Shown piece after piece: positions 1 to 10,090 of a stretch of 64,000 nucleotides of DNA. Source of the DNA: Stygiobacter electus (GTDB lineage Bacteria; Bacteroidota; Ignavibacteria; Ignavibacteriales; Melioribacteraceae); NCBI GenBank assembly GCA_029210465.1, contig JARGDL010000013.1:33722-97721 (forward strand), in the 5' to 3' direction. Position 1 is the first letter of the stretch; each line of letters opens with the position of its first letter. A program made the position numbers and the translations under genes. The notes under the pieces are model-generated. The model searched no databases and was not told the DNA's origin. It saw only the letters and a list, made by a program, of their open reading frames with translations.

Positions 1-558
1 AGCATCAAATGGATTGAATTGAATACCGAATAAATATCTGCAAACTTTTCCTTCAGGTGAAATTGTAATTAAAGTTCCTGCATGTGTAAATTGTTTTTTA
101 TATGGTTCAAAATAGTAACCAACAGTTTTTGTCAATTTTTGTATTGATAAACTATCTCCCGTTAAAAAAAGCCAATCACTTTCATTTACTTTTCTTTTAA
201 TAGATTTCAAGTAATTTGCTTTCCATTTAGCAGCAACTTTTGAATCTTCATGATGGTCAATACTTAAACTTACAACTTGATAATCTTTCCCAATTTCTAA
301 TTGTATTTTATCAATTAGCCATGCAATTTCATTTTGCATTGGTGAACATATTCCGGGGCATTCATAATAAACTAATGCTAATAATGTTGGCTTATTTATT
401 ATATCTTTCAGCAGAACAACTTTTCCATCAGAATTTTTGAATTTTAAATCAAGCGGTATAACAGCTCCAAGTTTTTCATCTACACCAACCTTTATTTCTT
501 GGGCAAATAAATTACTAAAAAAGAAAATGATAGTTATTAAAAAATATTTTTTCATCAT
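1..558 (-). CDS. SCO1/SenC family copper chaperone, 3' end cut by window edge
   Basis: The first 186 codons are present and the gene runs off the left edge. A signal peptide (MMKKYFLITIIFFFSNLFAQ) is followed by a thioredoxin-like domain with the SCO copper motif CPGIC in YYECPGICSP. A distal histidine lies in FTHAGTLITISPEG, then GKVCRYLFGIQF, typical of bacterial SCO proteins. The family delivers copper to the CuA site of cytochrome c oxidase in the periplasm. It is the last visible gene of the alternative complex III operon, 5 bases after the cytochrome c gene, which suggests that oxidase subunits follow outside the window. Two adjacent ATGs (558 and 555) could start it. Confidence 0.9.
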   Translation of the reverse strand, partial: MMKKYFLITIIFFFSNLFAQEIKVGVDEKLGAVIPLDLKFKNSDGKVVLLKDIINKPTLLALVYYECPGICSPMQNEIAWLIDKIQLEIGKDYQVVSLSIDHHEDSKVAAKWKANYLKSIKRKVNESDWLFLTGDSLSIQKLTKTVGYYFEPYKKQFTHAGTLITISPEGKVCRYLFGIQFNPFDA

Positions 559-563
559 CAATC

Positions 564-1487
564 TTAAATTAAAATTGTTTTCAGGTAAGTAAATAAATTA
601 TTTAGTTCATCTTTTTTAAGATTGTTTATGCTTGGTTTAAATCCATAATTAAATGGATTTAGTAGAGCATCGTTAACGTATGATCCAATATTTTTTTGTC
701 TTAAAAATGAACTGAACACTTTTGTTAAGTTTTGAGAATTATTTTTCAATAAATATGCACCTGTATTTTCGCTTGATGCATCCAAAAGTTTATAAGCATT
801 TTCAATTTTCTTATTTATTTCTAAGTTTTCTTCAATAACTTTTTCTTCTGCCGTTTTAACAGGGATTTGATTTGGAATTATAGTGCCTTTAGTTAATTGA
901 TATTGATTATCTAATTGTGTCAGTTCTTCTTTTTTAATTGGTGGAAAATCTGCAAAAGTTCTTATGTAAGAAATAATTGCAAATCTATCTGCCGGAGGGA
1001 TATATTCATAAGCAGCCATTCCATTTTTAATTATTCCTTCTTGAAGAGTTTTATACATCATATCGATTGTTCTACCATTTGTCCAGCCATTAACAGCATG
1101 AAAATTTCTTGGTTTTGGATTTAATGTTGCACCAGCTGGTCCATCGCCTTGTCCATTTTCACCATGACAACTTGAACAATTAGCTTTAAATAAATCTTTA
1201 CCTTTGTTGATAAATTCCTGAGTTGGTTTTTCAACGAGCAATAAATCAACTGCCGGTGAAATACCACCTTTTTTCATTTCAATATCTTTTTTGATGTATG
1301 TTGAATCTACGATAAGTCCAACGGGTTGTTCATTAAATGAAATATCACTTAAATGCTTGACATAAAAAATTCCCAATGCAATTAATAGAATTATAAAAAT
1401 TGGGAAAATCCATCCAAACATTCTTAATGGATTTGTAAAAACATCCTTGAAATTAATTTCATCTTCTAGTTTTCTTTTTGTATTCAT
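564..1487 (-). CDS. Membrane-anchored monoheme cytochrome c of the ACIII operon
   Basis: 307 residues. One membrane segment at about 23-43 is followed by a periplasmic domain with a single heme site CSSCH at 104-108. A class I cytochrome c tail follows (GQGDGPAG, then YIPPADRFAIISYIRTF). The last 110 or so residues are a charged, mostly helical extension that I do not recognise. The gene starts 6 bases after actF and is followed at 5 bases by the SCO gene, so it belongs to the same transcript. It probably carries electrons between alternative complex III and a terminal oxidase, or is an extra subunit of the complex; this role is inferred from position and heme motif only. Confidence 0.85.
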   Translation of the reverse strand: MNTKRKLEDEINFKDVFTNPLRMFGWIFPIFIILLIALGIFYVKHLSDISFNEQPVGLIVDSTYIKKDIEMKKGGISPAVDLLLVEKPTQEFINKGKDLFKANCSSCHGENGQGDGPAGATLNPKPRNFHAVNGWTNGRTIDMMYKTLQEGIIKNGMAAYEYIPPADRFAIISYIRTFADFPPIKKEELTQLDNQYQLTKGTIIPNQIPVKTAEEKVIEENLEINKKIENAYKLLDASSENTGAYLLKNNSQNLTKVFSSFLRQKNIGSYVNDALLNPFNYGFKPSINNLKKDELNNLFTYLKTILI

Positions 1488-1493
1488 AGTTTT

Positions 1494-2681
1494 TTATAAT
1501 CTAAAATCAATACCACGTTTTAATTTTGGATCGCCAATAGCGACAATATTTTTTCTTTTATTTAATTCAAATAACATTAATATAAATGAACCAATAATGA
1601 ATAATGGGAAACCTAATTCAAACCAACTAAAAACAACGCCACCTCTTGAATAATTTGGCATCACTAAAAAGTATAAATCATATAAATGTGCAAATAAAAT
1701 CCATCCAGCCATTATTTTTAATCTTTTGGGATCCATTTTAGAAGGTTGTGTTAATAAACCAAAATATGGAATGACAAATCTTACAATGATTAATCCAATA
1801 GAATAAATCATCCAACTACCTTCCCATCTTTGTAAGAACCAAAATGTTTCCTCTGGAAGATTTGCATACCAAATCAATAAAAATTGACTAAATGCTATGT
1901 AGGCCCAAAAATTTGTAAAAGCAAACATCAAAGCACCTAAACTATAATAGTGATCTTGAGAAAGACCTTTAACAAGGTATCCATTTTCATTCAAATAAAT
2001 TACAACTATTGTAATTGCTGCTAATGAAGCTAAAACTGTTCCCGAGAAATAATAAACACCAAAAATTGTTGAAAACCAATGTGGTTCTAAACTCATTAAA
2101 AAATCGATAGCAGTAAAAGATAATGTAATAGCAAACAAAGGTATAAAGATAGCAGATAGTTTTACATTTCTTGATGTAAGTGATTGTTCTTTGGTGAGAT
2201 CCTGTTTCTCTGAATTTCTACTAATTAACTTTTGGAATAAAATCCATATAATAATAAAACCAATTACACGAATTAAGAAGAAATTGATATTCAGATAAGG
2301 AGCTTTCTCTTTTAAAATTTTATTACTGTTAACAACTTCCGGATGTGTCCAATGAAAAATATCATGAAGATTAAATAAAACTGGAATTAAAATAACAGGT
2401 ATTAGATAAACACCATAAGTAAAAAATTCAGCTATTCTTCTAAAAGGTGTACTCCACACAGCTCCAGATAAATATTCAATTGAAACAAAAAACAATGATC
2501 CAACTACAATACTAATTATGAATGTTAATCCAATTATATTATTGTAAGCCATTCTTGCTGGACTAACAAAATAACCAGCTGAAATCAAAACTAATCCAAT
2601 AATGAATAAAATTAAACCAATAGATTTTACTTTTGGTGAAAATTCTTTTTTCTGAAATTCTATTTTTGTTTCAGAACTCAT
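1494..2681 (-). CDS. actF: Alternative complex III subunit ActF (NrfD-like quinol-side membrane protein)
   Basis: 395 residues with about ten hydrophobic segments and no cofactor motif, as expected for ActF, the second NrfD/PsrC-like membrane subunit of alternative complex III (quinol:cytochrome c oxidoreductase). Motifs such as FTAIDFLMSLEPHWFSTIFG and WAYIAFSQFLLIWYANLPEE are characteristic of the ActC/ActF group. The start overlaps the 3' end of the actD-actE gene by 4 bases, indicating translational coupling. It is shorter than ActC, as usual. The identification rests on sequence style plus perfect operon context. Confidence 0.93.
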   Translation of the reverse strand: MSSETKIEFQKKEFSPKVKSIGLILFIIGLVLISAGYFVSPARMAYNNIIGLTFIISIVVGSLFFVSIEYLSGAVWSTPFRRIAEFFTYGVYLIPVILIPVLFNLHDIFHWTHPEVVNSNKILKEKAPYLNINFFLIRVIGFIIIWILFQKLISRNSEKQDLTKEQSLTSRNVKLSAIFIPLFAITLSFTAIDFLMSLEPHWFSTIFGVYYFSGTVLASLAAITIVVIYLNENGYLVKGLSQDHYYSLGALMFAFTNFWAYIAFSQFLLIWYANLPEETFWFLQRWEGSWMIYSIGLIIVRFVIPYFGLLTQPSKMDPKRLKIMAGWILFAHLYDLYFLVMPNYSRGGVVFSWFELGFPLFIIGSFILMLFELNKRKNIVAIGDPKLKRGIDFRL

Positions 2682-3817
2682 TTTAAGTCAGACTCCTTAG
2701 CATTCATTGCTCTTTGTAAAACTCTAATGTAATTAATTACTGCCCATCTTTCATCTTCAGTCAATTGAGTTGAATAAGATGGCATTACGTTTTGTCCTTC
2801 AGTTATTACTGCAAAAATTCTTCCATCACTCCAATTTCTTACTTTATCTGAATGTAAACTCGGAGGATTAGGAAATTGCCCACGTAATCTACTTTGACCT
2901 GTTCCATGATAATCATGGCAAGGACTACAATAAGTATCAAATTTTTCTTGACCTAATTTTAATGAAGCCTTCGAAACAGGAATTGGATTAATTAACTTTT
3001 CGCCTGCCAAATCAGGATTGCCAACAAACTGATAAGGAAGATGGCCACGTGCAATTGTGCCTTCAACCGGTTTTCTCATTCCAAATCCATCTGAATATAT
3101 CAAACTTTTTTGTTGTACATTTTGCCTTTGTTGATTCATCATCCAGTTAAATGGCTGCATATATAATAATTTATTATAAACAAAATAAACAGCTCCTGAA
3201 TTCAAGATAGCAACAGCAATTAAAAATATTACAAACTTTGGTTCAAAAATTTTATGCTTATGATTTATTTCTTCATTATCCCAATAAATTGGGCTGATAG
3301 TAACAGCATTTAATTCTTTAAACAAACTTTCAATTTCTTCTTCATTAAATTTTTTGTCGTCAGCAAGAATTATAATTCCATATTTGTCAGATGAAACTTG
3401 TTTTAAATAATCTGTGCCTTGCAATGGATGACTATTATTTGGAAATTTAAAGAAAATAAAAAGCATTGTTAAAACAGTTGCAATAGAAGCTGAAAGAACT
3501 GTCACTTCAAAAACAACAGGTATATAAGCCGGGAATGAAAAATATGGTTTACCACCATAAACAATTGGATAGTCAACAGCATTCATCCACCACATAGTTA
3601 AAATAGCAGCTAATGCTCCAGACAAACCAACAATTAATGATACATAACCAAGTTTAGATGGTTTTAATTTCATTGCCTTATTCATTCCATGTAATGGATA
3701 AGGAGTGTTAACATCATATTTTTCAAATCCTTTTTCAGCAATTGATTTAGCCGCTTTTAAAACATCATTAGGTTTATCAAATAATGCTGAATAACCATAT
3801 AAAATTTTTTCGTTCAT
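2678..3817 (-). CDS. actDE: Fused ActD-ActE subunit of alternative complex III (DUF3341 plus cytochrome c)
   Basis: 379 residues that combine two subunits usually encoded separately. Residues 1-180 are the DUF3341 (ActD) domain: an N-terminal MNEKILYGYSALFDKPNDVL segment and two membrane helices at about 56-78 and 98-124. A third helix at about 193-215 leads into a periplasmic monoheme cytochrome c domain (ActE) with CSPCH at 297-301 and a distal region NVMPSYSTQLTEDERWAVINYIRVLQRA carrying the likely Met ligand. The reading frame is continuous with no internal restart needed. The start lies 23 bases after actC and the stop overlaps actF by 4 bases. Confidence 0.93.
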   Translation of the reverse strand: MNEKILYGYSALFDKPNDVLKAAKSIAEKGFEKYDVNTPYPLHGMNKAMKLKPSKLGYVSLIVGLSGALAAILTMWWMNAVDYPIVYGGKPYFSFPAYIPVVFEVTVLSASIATVLTMLFIFFKFPNNSHPLQGTDYLKQVSSDKYGIIILADDKKFNEEEIESLFKELNAVTISPIYWDNEEINHKHKIFEPKFVIFLIAVAILNSGAVYFVYNKLLYMQPFNWMMNQQRQNVQQKSLIYSDGFGMRKPVEGTIARGHLPYQFVGNPDLAGEKLINPIPVSKASLKLGQEKFDTYCSPCHDYHGTGQSRLRGQFPNPPSLHSDKVRNWSDGRIFAVITEGQNVMPSYSTQLTEDERWAVINYIRVLQRAMNAKESDLK

Positions 3818-3840
3818 TTATTACCTAAAACTTTTTCAAA

Positions 3841-5205
3841 TTAATCATGATGAGTTGGTTGGGAACCATCAACGACAGCTTTAACTTCTGCCATCGAAAC
3901 AACAGGTAATCCTTTAGTAAACAACAAAATAAATGTAAAGAAAAACCCAAAGCTTCCAATTAAAATCATAAAATCAACATAAGTTGGTTTATAATAAGCC
4001 CAACTTGATGGTAGAAAATCATTTGCTAGTGAAGTAACTACAATTACAAATCGCTCAAACCACATTCCAACATTTACAAAAACAGCAACGATAAACATTA
4101 CTGGTATGGATCTTCTTATTTTTTTGAACCAAAATAATTGCGGTGAAACAACGTTACAAGTTAACATTATCCAATATGCCCAAGCATAAGGACCAAAAGC
4201 ACGATTGATAAATGTAAATTGTTCAATTGGATTTCCAGAATACCATGCAATAAAGAATTCCATTCCGTATGCATAACCAACTAATGAACCTGTTAGCAAC
4301 ATTATTTTATTCATCTTTTCAAGCGTGTCTAAAGTAATAATATGTTCATAATGAAAAACTTTACGAACAATAATTAATACATTTTGAACCATTGCAAAAC
4401 CAGAGAAAACAGCTCCTGCAACAAAATATGGAGGGAAAATAGTTGTATGCCAACCAGGTAAAATTGAAACAGCAAAATCGAAACTAACTATTGTGTGAAC
4501 AGAAAGAACTAATGGTGTTGCAAAACCAGCAAGAATTAAATAAACCATTTCATAATGCTGCCAATGTCGATTTGAAAATCTCCACCCTAATGAAAAAATT
4601 GAATAGATTATTTTTTTGAACTTGCTTTCAGTTTTTTCTCTTAAAACTGCAAAATCTGGAATTAATCCAACATACCAGAAAATTAATGAAACAGTAAAAT
4701 ATGTTGAAACAGCAAATACATCCCAAAGTAATGGAGAAGTAAAATTAACCCAAAGTGAATGTTGATTTGGATACGGCATTAAATATAAAGGGAGCCAAAA
4801 TCTACCAATATGAATTAATGGAAATAATGCAGCAGTCATTACAGCAAAAATTGTCATTCCTTCAGCAAATCTTGCAATACCTGTTCTCCACTTTTGTCTA
4901 AAAAGAAAAAGTATAGCTGAAATTAAAGTTCCAGCATGACCAATACCAACCCAAAAAACAAAGTTAACAATATCAAAAGCCCAACCAACTGGATTATTAT
5001 TTCCCCACATTCCAATTCCATAATAGAAGGTAAGACTTAATCCAATTAGAAATGATCCTAATAAAGTAAGTGTTATTGAAAGAGCAATTAAAAAGTTTTT
5101 ATTCGGCTTTGTTTCGAGCGGCTTAACAATTAAATCATCAAGCTCTCTTAAACTTGGTTTGCCTTCAATTACAGAAATTTCATGTGAATAATCTACTACG
5201 CTCAA
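3841..5205 (-). CDS. actC: Alternative complex III subunit ActC (NrfD family)
   Basis: 454 residues, polytopic, with about ten membrane helices and a soluble N-terminal stretch containing the ActC-like [19 protein letters not shown]. The segments [28 protein letters not shown] and [20 protein letters not shown], here in parts, are hallmark ActC sequences that form part of the quinol site. ActC contacts the iron-sulfur subunit ActB and is thought to take part in proton translocation. The start overlaps the actB stop by 4 bases. Confidence 0.95.
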   Translation of the reverse strand: MSVVDYSHEISVIEGKPSLRELDDLIVKPLETKPNKNFLIALSITLTLLGSFLIGLSLTFYYGIGMWGNNNPVGWAFDIVNFVFWVGIGHAGTLISAILFLFRQKWRTGIARFAEGMTIFAVMTAALFPLIHIGRFWLPLYLMPYPNQHSLWVNFTSPLLWDVFAVSTYFTVSLIFWYVGLIPDFAVLREKTESKFKKIIYSIFSLGWRFSNRHWQHYEMVYLILAGFATPLVLSVHTIVSFDFAVSILPGWHTTIFPPYFVAGAVFSGFAMVQNVLIIVRKVFHYEHIITLDTLEKMNKIMLLTGSLVGYAYGMEFFIAWYSGNPIEQFTFINRAFGPYAWAYWIMLTCNVVSPQLFWFKKIRRSIPVMFIVAVFVNVGMWFERFVIVVTSLANDFLPSSWAYYKPTYVDFMILIGSFGFFFTFILLFTKGLPVVSMAEVKAVVDGSQPTHHD

Positions 5206-8200
5206 ATTAAATCCTCCGAGTGTGTATTCCGAAGTTTAGCTATGTATGTTACATTAGGTTTAACATTTAATTCTTCTAAAACATGATAAGATAATTCATG
5301 CTTTCTAAGTTTTGCAATTTCAGAATTTATATCATTTGCATCACCAAAAGAAATTGCATTTGTTGGGCATGCAACCTGGCAAGCTGTTTTTACATCATTT
5401 CCATTTAATGGCTTTCCATCACGAATTGCATTTGAACGAACTTCCATAATTCTTTGAATGCAAAAAGTACATTTTTCCATTACACCACGTGAACGCACTG
5501 TTACTTCTGGATTGTTCAACATTGATGTTAAATTATTTTCATAATAAGCATCTTCAAAGTGGTCTCTAAAATTAAAGAAGTTGTAACGACGAACTTTATA
5601 TGGACAGTTGTTTGAACAATATCTCGTTCCAACGCACCGATTATAAACCATTTGGTTTAATCCATCTTCACTATGGTTAGTTGCATTTACTGGGCAAACA
5701 TTTTCACAAGGTGCATTGTCACAATGTTGACATAACATAGGCTGATTACTTACAATGGGATCTTCTGATGTTCCTGAATAATATCTATCAATTCTCATCC
5801 ATTGCATTTCACGACCAACCAATACTTGGTCTTTTCCAACAACAGGTATATTATTTTCAACGTTACATGAAGTTATACATGCTGAGCAACTTGTACATTT
5901 ATTTAAATCAATTGCCATTGCCCACTTAACGCCTTTGTATTCATGTTCGCGAGTTATAGAAACTAGTTCATCTTCTTGTTCATGAAAAAACTTAGGATTT
6001 TTTCTATATTCTTTTAAGGTCCCTTCTTGTATAATTTTTCTCACTCGATGCAAATCTTTAACAAATGTATCATCTAAAGAATGATGTTCTTGTGTTGACG
6101 CAAGTTTATATTTCCCCTCAACTTTTTTAACTGAAACATTTTCTATAATTAATGATAAATCTTTTCCAATTAATGGTATTAAATTAAAACCGACTTCATT
6201 TCCAACATCACCTGCATTTGTTCGACCATAGCCAAGTTCAACATTTATTGTTGTATCACTCATTCCAGGCTGAACTAAAACTGGTAAAGAAACACTTTTA
6301 TCATTATGGGAAATTTCTATTAAATCATTCATTTCAACATTAAGTTCTTTTGCAAACTTTGGTGAAATTGCAGCATAATTATCCCATGTAACTTTTGTAA
6401 CAGGATGAGGTGTTTCTTGCAGCCAACCATTATTTGCAAATCTGCCATCTCCAATCAAAAAACTTTCAGTTAAATGAAGTGTGAATTTATTAGAACTTGC
6501 TGGCATTCTTAATTTTGTCAATGAAGAAACATTGAAAACTTTAGGAGTTGAACTGCCCTCTAATTTCACAACTCCGTCATGCAAAGTTGTCTGCCAGAAT
6601 AATTTTAAATCAACTAAAGGTTTCAATCGTTTGTAAATAATTTCATTAAAATTGTTGTATAAAAAGTCTTTGAAATTATTGACATCATATTTTTGGTTTA
6701 TCCAAGTTAAAATTATAGATTCTTTTTGTCGTGAATTGAATATAGGATTTATAACTGGCTGTTGAGTACTATAAATATTATTTCTTGTTGAAGCATCACC
6801 CCAGCTTTCGAGCATGTGATTTATCGGTAAAGTAAAATTGCCAGCAACTGATGTTTCATTTTCAGATTCTGTTAGTGTGATAACTGTGCTTACATTTTTT
6901 AATGCTTCTTTGTAACCAAACGAGCTTGGCAAAGTATAAACTGGATTGGAATCAAAGTGAATAACAACTTCAACATTTTTTGAATTTATATTTGAAATTA
7001 ATTCTTCAATTTCTTTTGATGATGAAAGTTGAGAATTAGTATTTATATTTTTCCAATCATATAAATTGGATGCACCTAATAATTCATTTAAATAATTAAC
7101 AGCTATATGAACTTCTTTTGAAAGTGTATCACCAGCATAAATTATGGATTTACCTTTGTTACTGGATAAATCTTTGAGCAAATTATTAATCTTTTCCTTT
7201 GAACCAAATTTTTCAATTGAATAATTGGAAACTAAACTTTTTATAATTGAATTAACAGTAATTACATTAGCATTTGATAATTCATTAATGATTGAATAAA
7301 TAAACTCAAGCTGTTGATTTGGGGCAACTCTAATTCTGTAATCCGCCATCATTCCTGTTGCACTCAAACGACCTTCAGCCACATACAATCTATTTAGATC
7401 TAATTTCTTTACGACTTCTCTCTTTTCAGAAAAGAGTCTCATATTTTCAATAAAATTTCCTTCGACACCAAGAAAATCAGAATCTAATGAAAGAATAATT
7501 TCAGCTTCATTCCATTTTATACTTGGCAAATCAGATGATCCATAAGTTTCAAACCAGGCATCTCTTCTGTTTTTATCGCTAATTAGTGAATATGAGTAAA
7601 CTTTAGCAGTTGGATATTTTTTTACAAATTCATCAATAACTTTTTTTGTAGTTGGAGAAAATAATTTTTCAGTAAAAAATGCAATTTGTTTACCATTTTG
7701 AACCGCATTATTCAATGCCGTGATTATTTTAGAATCAGCTTCTTCCCAAGTAATATTTTGATTTCCAAACTTAGGTTCTTTCAATCTTTCAGGATCATAC
7801 AAGCTCAAAATGCTTGCTTGCCCTTTTGCACAAATTTTTCCTTTATTTATAGGGTGATCTGGATTACCATCAATTTTTATTGGTCTACCTTCACGAGTTT
7901 TAATTAAAATTCCACAAGCAAGTGAACAATCAGTACATGTTGAAGCATAGTAATTTGTCTCACCAGGTAAAATTTCTTCAGGTCTTTTATTATAAGGAAT
8001 TATTTCCCCTTTGTCTCGATAATCAGTGCATGCTGTTGTTGCAATTGCAGCGGATGCTGAAAGTACTGCTAAAAATTTTCTTCTTGACATTCCTGAAAGT
8101 TTAGATGAATCAAATTTATCTACAACTCCTTCTAAAAACTCATCATGTTTAGCTTTAATGCTTTCAGGACTATTGTTTAACTCTTCTAAACTCTTCCAAT

Positions 8201-8228
8201 ACTTATTTTTTTCTAAAGAAGAACTCAT
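5202..8228 (-). CDS. actB: Alternative complex III iron-sulfur/molybdopterin-like subunit ActB
   Basis: 1008 residues from the ATG at 8228; an upstream TTG at 8234 is possible but overlaps the stop of the preceding gene. An internal Tat motif SRRKFL (about 48-53) precedes a hydrophobic stretch ending in [10 protein letters not shown], which has the look of a lipobox, so the subunit is exported folded. The first half resembles molybdopterin oxidoreductases and keeps the iron-sulfur motif CTDCSLAC; ActB of known complexes has no Mo cofactor. The C-terminal third is a ferredoxin-type domain with four cysteine groups ([39 protein letters not shown] with CQVACP), consistent with four Fe-S clusters. 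It passes electrons from the quinol site toward the hemes of ActA and ActE. tatC is encoded 2 kb upstream. Confidence 0.95.
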   Translation of the reverse strand: MSSSLEKNKYWKSLEELNNSPESIKAKHDEFLEGVVDKFDSSKLSGMSRRKFLAVLSASAAIATTACTDYRDKGEIIPYNKRPEEILPGETNYYASTCTDCSLACGILIKTREGRPIKIDGNPDHPINKGKICAKGQASILSLYDPERLKEPKFGNQNITWEEADSKIITALNNAVQNGKQIAFFTEKLFSPTTKKVIDEFVKKYPTAKVYSYSLISDKNRRDAWFETYGSSDLPSIKWNEAEIILSLDSDFLGVEGNFIENMRLFSEKREVVKKLDLNRLYVAEGRLSATGMMADYRIRVAPNQQLEFIYSIINELSNANVITVNSIIKSLVSNYSIEKFGSKEKINNLLKDLSSNKGKSIIYAGDTLSKEVHIAVNYLNELLGASNLYDWKNINTNSQLSSSKEIEELISNINSKNVEVVIHFDSNPVYTLPSSFGYKEALKNVSTVITLTESENETSVAGNFTLPINHMLESWGDASTRNNIYSTQQPVINPIFNSRQKESIILTWINQKYDVNNFKDFLYNNFNEIIYKRLKPLVDLKLFWQTTLHDGVVKLEGSSTPKVFNVSSLTKLRMPASSNKFTLHLTESFLIGDGRFANNGWLQETPHPVTKVTWDNYAAISPKFAKELNVEMNDLIEISHNDKSVSLPVLVQPGMSDTTINVELGYGRTNAGDVGNEVGFNLIPLIGKDLSLIIENVSVKKVEGKYKLASTQEHHSLDDTFVKDLHRVRKIIQEGTLKEYRKNPKFFHEQEDELVSITREHEYKGVKWAMAIDLNKCTSCSACITSCNVENNIPVVGKDQVLVGREMQWMRIDRYYSGTSEDPIVSNQPMLCQHCDNAPCENVCPVNATNHSEDGLNQMVYNRCVGTRYCSNNCPYKVRRYNFFNFRDHFEDAYYENNLTSMLNNPEVTVRSRGVMEKCTFCIQRIMEVRSNAIRDGKPLNGNDVKTACQVACPTNAISFGDANDINSEIAKLRKHELSYHVLEELNVKPNVTYIAKLRNTHSEDLI

Positions 8229-8230
8229 CT

Positions 8231-8401
8231 TCAAACCTTATTTCTTTTGATTGCTTCGGGATTAATTTTAATATTAACTTTTTCTTCAGAAGCTTTACTA
8301 ACTGAATTCAAAAACTTTGTAGGTAAAAAAGAAACCACTGCAGTGAAAAAAACTGTTTTAGTAATAAAAGAAAAAAACTTTTTACGATTTAATTTTTCCA
8401 T
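8231..8401 (-). CDS. Small Tat-signal-like protein between actA and actB
   Basis: A 56-codon ORF (MEKLNRKKFFSFITKTVFFT at the N-terminus) fills the gap between actA and actB. It starts 5 bases after the actA stop and ends 2 bases before the actB ATG, so it is almost certainly translated with the operon. It carries an NRKKFF motif like a variant twin-arginine motif (RK rather than RR), a hydrophobic core TVFFTAVVSFLPT, and a polar tail ending INPEAIKRNKV. It could be a small membrane or exported subunit or an assembly factor of alternative complex III. I do not recognise a family, and no function is shown by the sequence. Confidence 0.7.
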   Translation of the reverse strand: MEKLNRKKFFSFITKTVFFTAVVSFLPTKFLNSVSKASEEKVNIKINPEAIKRNKV

Positions 8402-8406
8402 AATAA

Positions 8407-8976
8407 TTACCTATGACAAGCCCAACAATTTTCTGGACCCTTTTTAATGTTTTGAATATAGGGAACAAATTTTTCAGGTTGACGATGACAGTCTAAACAT
8501 GCAGTCATTGTCCAATCCTTTACTTGTGAAACAACTTCCATTTGTTTTACATCACCATGACAAGTCTCGCATTGAATACCTTTATTAACGTGTACGCTAT
8601 GATTGAAATATGTGAAATCAGGGACTTTGTGAATTCTCTTCCAAGGGATTGGAGTACCTTCTTCGTAATATTTTTTGAGTTTTATAATTTCCGGACGGTC
8701 TTTTCTTGCAAGTGTGTGACAATTCATACAAATATTTACAGATGGAACTAATGCATGTCTTCCTTTTTCTGTACCAATATGGCAATACTTGCAATCAATA
8801 TTCATTTGACCTGCATGTAGTTTGTGTGAATATTGAATTGGTTGTTGAGGTGAATAACCGACTCCGTCTCTTTCAGCCCTTGAAATATAAAATGTCAAAA
8901 TAAATGAAACTGCAATGACAAATAATGTTAAAGGTAATCGAATTTTGAGAGCGTAATCCAGTACAGTTCTCTTCAT
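8407..8976 (-). CDS. actA: Alternative complex III pentaheme cytochrome c subunit ActA
   Basis: 189 residues with one N-terminal membrane anchor (about 12-32) and five CxxCH heme sites: CKYCH 62-66, CMNCH 83-87, CETCH 136-140, CLDCH 160-164 and CWACH 184-188, the last ending one residue before the stop. Several further histidines (HKLHAG, HSVHVN) are candidate distal ligands. This matches the pentaheme ActA subunit, which exposes hemes to the periplasm and passes electrons to a soluble carrier or to the oxidase. It is the first gene of the act operon; the 133-base gap upstream must hold the promoter. Confidence 0.95.
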   Translation of the reverse strand: MKRTVLDYALKIRLPLTLFVIAVSFILTFYISRAERDGVGYSPQQPIQYSHKLHAGQMNIDCKYCHIGTEKGRHALVPSVNICMNCHTLARKDRPEIIKLKKYYEEGTPIPWKRIHKVPDFTYFNHSVHVNKGIQCETCHGDVKQMEVVSQVKDWTMTACLDCHRQPEKFVPYIQNIKKGPENCWACHR

Positions 8977-9080
8977 TTAGTACCTATAAAAGTAAAAGTT
9001 ATTTTGATTAATTAAAAAAGATATTTTGTATAATTATTATAAAATTTTCGGCGTAAAAATAGTAAATCAATTTCTTTAAA

Positions 9081-9088
9081 CAAAGATA
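9081..9088 (-). promoter_or_regulatory. Candidate -7 box upstream of actA
   Basis: On the minus strand this reads TATCTTTG, a match to the Bacteroidota -7 consensus TAnnTTTG, about 105 bases before the actA start. I see no convincing -33 TTTG at the expected spacing, because the upstream DNA is the 3' end of the polyprenyl synthase gene. It is a candidate only. Confidence 0.3.
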
Positions 9089-9109
9089 TAAGATAAATTT
9101 TTTAAAAAA

Positions 9110-10090
9110 TTATTTTTTTCTTTCTAAAATAAAATCAACAAGTTCTAAAAGTGAGTTTTTTATTTGTGAATCATGAAAAATATTCAGTTGTTCTTTTGCT
9201 TTCTGGCCATATTCTTTTGAAACTTTTTCTGAGTATTCAATACCACCATTGTTTTTTACAAAATCAATCACTTTGTCAACATTAATATCTTTTTCATTCT
9301 TTTTCATTAATGAAAGTATGATTTTAGAAACATCCTGATTGGAATTTTTTAATGCGAAGATTAGAGGAAGTGTTAATTTTTTTTCACGAATGTCGCCACC
9401 AAGTGGTTTCCCTAATAAAGATTTTTTACCTATATAATCAAGTATATCATCTCTAATTTGAAAAGCCATCCCAAGATTTTCACCATAATTTTTCATAGCT
9501 AAAATTTTAGTTTCGTCATTCGTAACTGAACGAGCACCTATTTCACAGCAAGTAGAAATTAATGAAGCAGTTTTATCAGAAATAATTTTATAATATGTTT
9601 CTTCATCGTTATTTAATTTTCTCGTTTTACTTGATTGTAGCAATTCTCCTTCTGACATTCTTTTAACTGTGTTTGTGATTACTTTTAAAAAATCAAAATC
9701 ATTACCATCAACAGCAAGCATCAAACCTTTCGCTAAAAGATAATCTCCAATTAATACAGCAGCTTTATTTTTCCACACCGCATTTATAGATGGAAACCCT
9801 CTTCTAGTTTCAGCTTCGTCCACTACATCATCATGAACTAATGTTGCTGTATGTAAAAGTTCAACTAAAGTTGCCCCTCTGTAAGTTCGATCTGTTACGT
9901 TTCCAATTATTTTACTTGAAAGAATTACTAATAAAGGTCTAATCCTTTTCCCTTTTTGTTTAAGCAAATACTTAATAATAATATTTACTATTTTATTCTC
10001 AGACCAAATTGATCCTTGAAATTTGTGGTTAAAAATTTCTAATTCGTTATTAACAATTTGAGTGATTTCTGATAGGTTCAAATTACGCAC
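9110..10090 (-). CDS. Trans-polyprenyl diphosphate synthase
   Basis: 326 residues, all-alpha isoprenoid synthase fold. Both aspartate-rich motifs are present: DDVVD at 87-91 (in LVHDDVVDEAETRRG) and DDILD at 214-218 (in FQIRDDILDYIG). KGKRIRP binds isopentenyl diphosphate. It makes long-chain polyprenyl diphosphate for the quinone side chain, or possibly for undecaprenyl-like carriers; its place between tatC and the quinol-oxidising act operon favours quinone synthesis. The apparent start is GTG at 10090, overlapping the tatC stop by 8 bases. Product chain length cannot be read from the sequence by eye. Confidence 0.92.
   Translation of the reverse strand: MRNLNLSEITQIVNNELEIFNHKFQGSIWSENKIVNIIIKYLLKQKGKRIRPLLVILSSKIIGNVTDRTYRGATLVELLHTATLVHDDVVDEAETRRGFPSINAVWKNKAAVLIGDYLLAKGLMLAVDGNDFDFLKVITNTVKRMSEGELLQSSKTRKLNNDEETYYKIISDKTASLISTCCEIGARSVTNDETKILAMKNYGENLGMAFQIRDDILDYIGKKSLLGKPLGGDIREKKLTLPLIFALKNSNQDVSKIILSLMKKNEKDINVDKVIDFVKNNGGIEYSEKVSKEYGQKAKEQLNIFHDSQIKNSLLELVDFILERKK

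Noticed and set aside
8247..8447. 66-codon plus-strand ORF between actA and actB
   Set aside because: Antisense to the small Tat-like gene, which fits the operon exactly.
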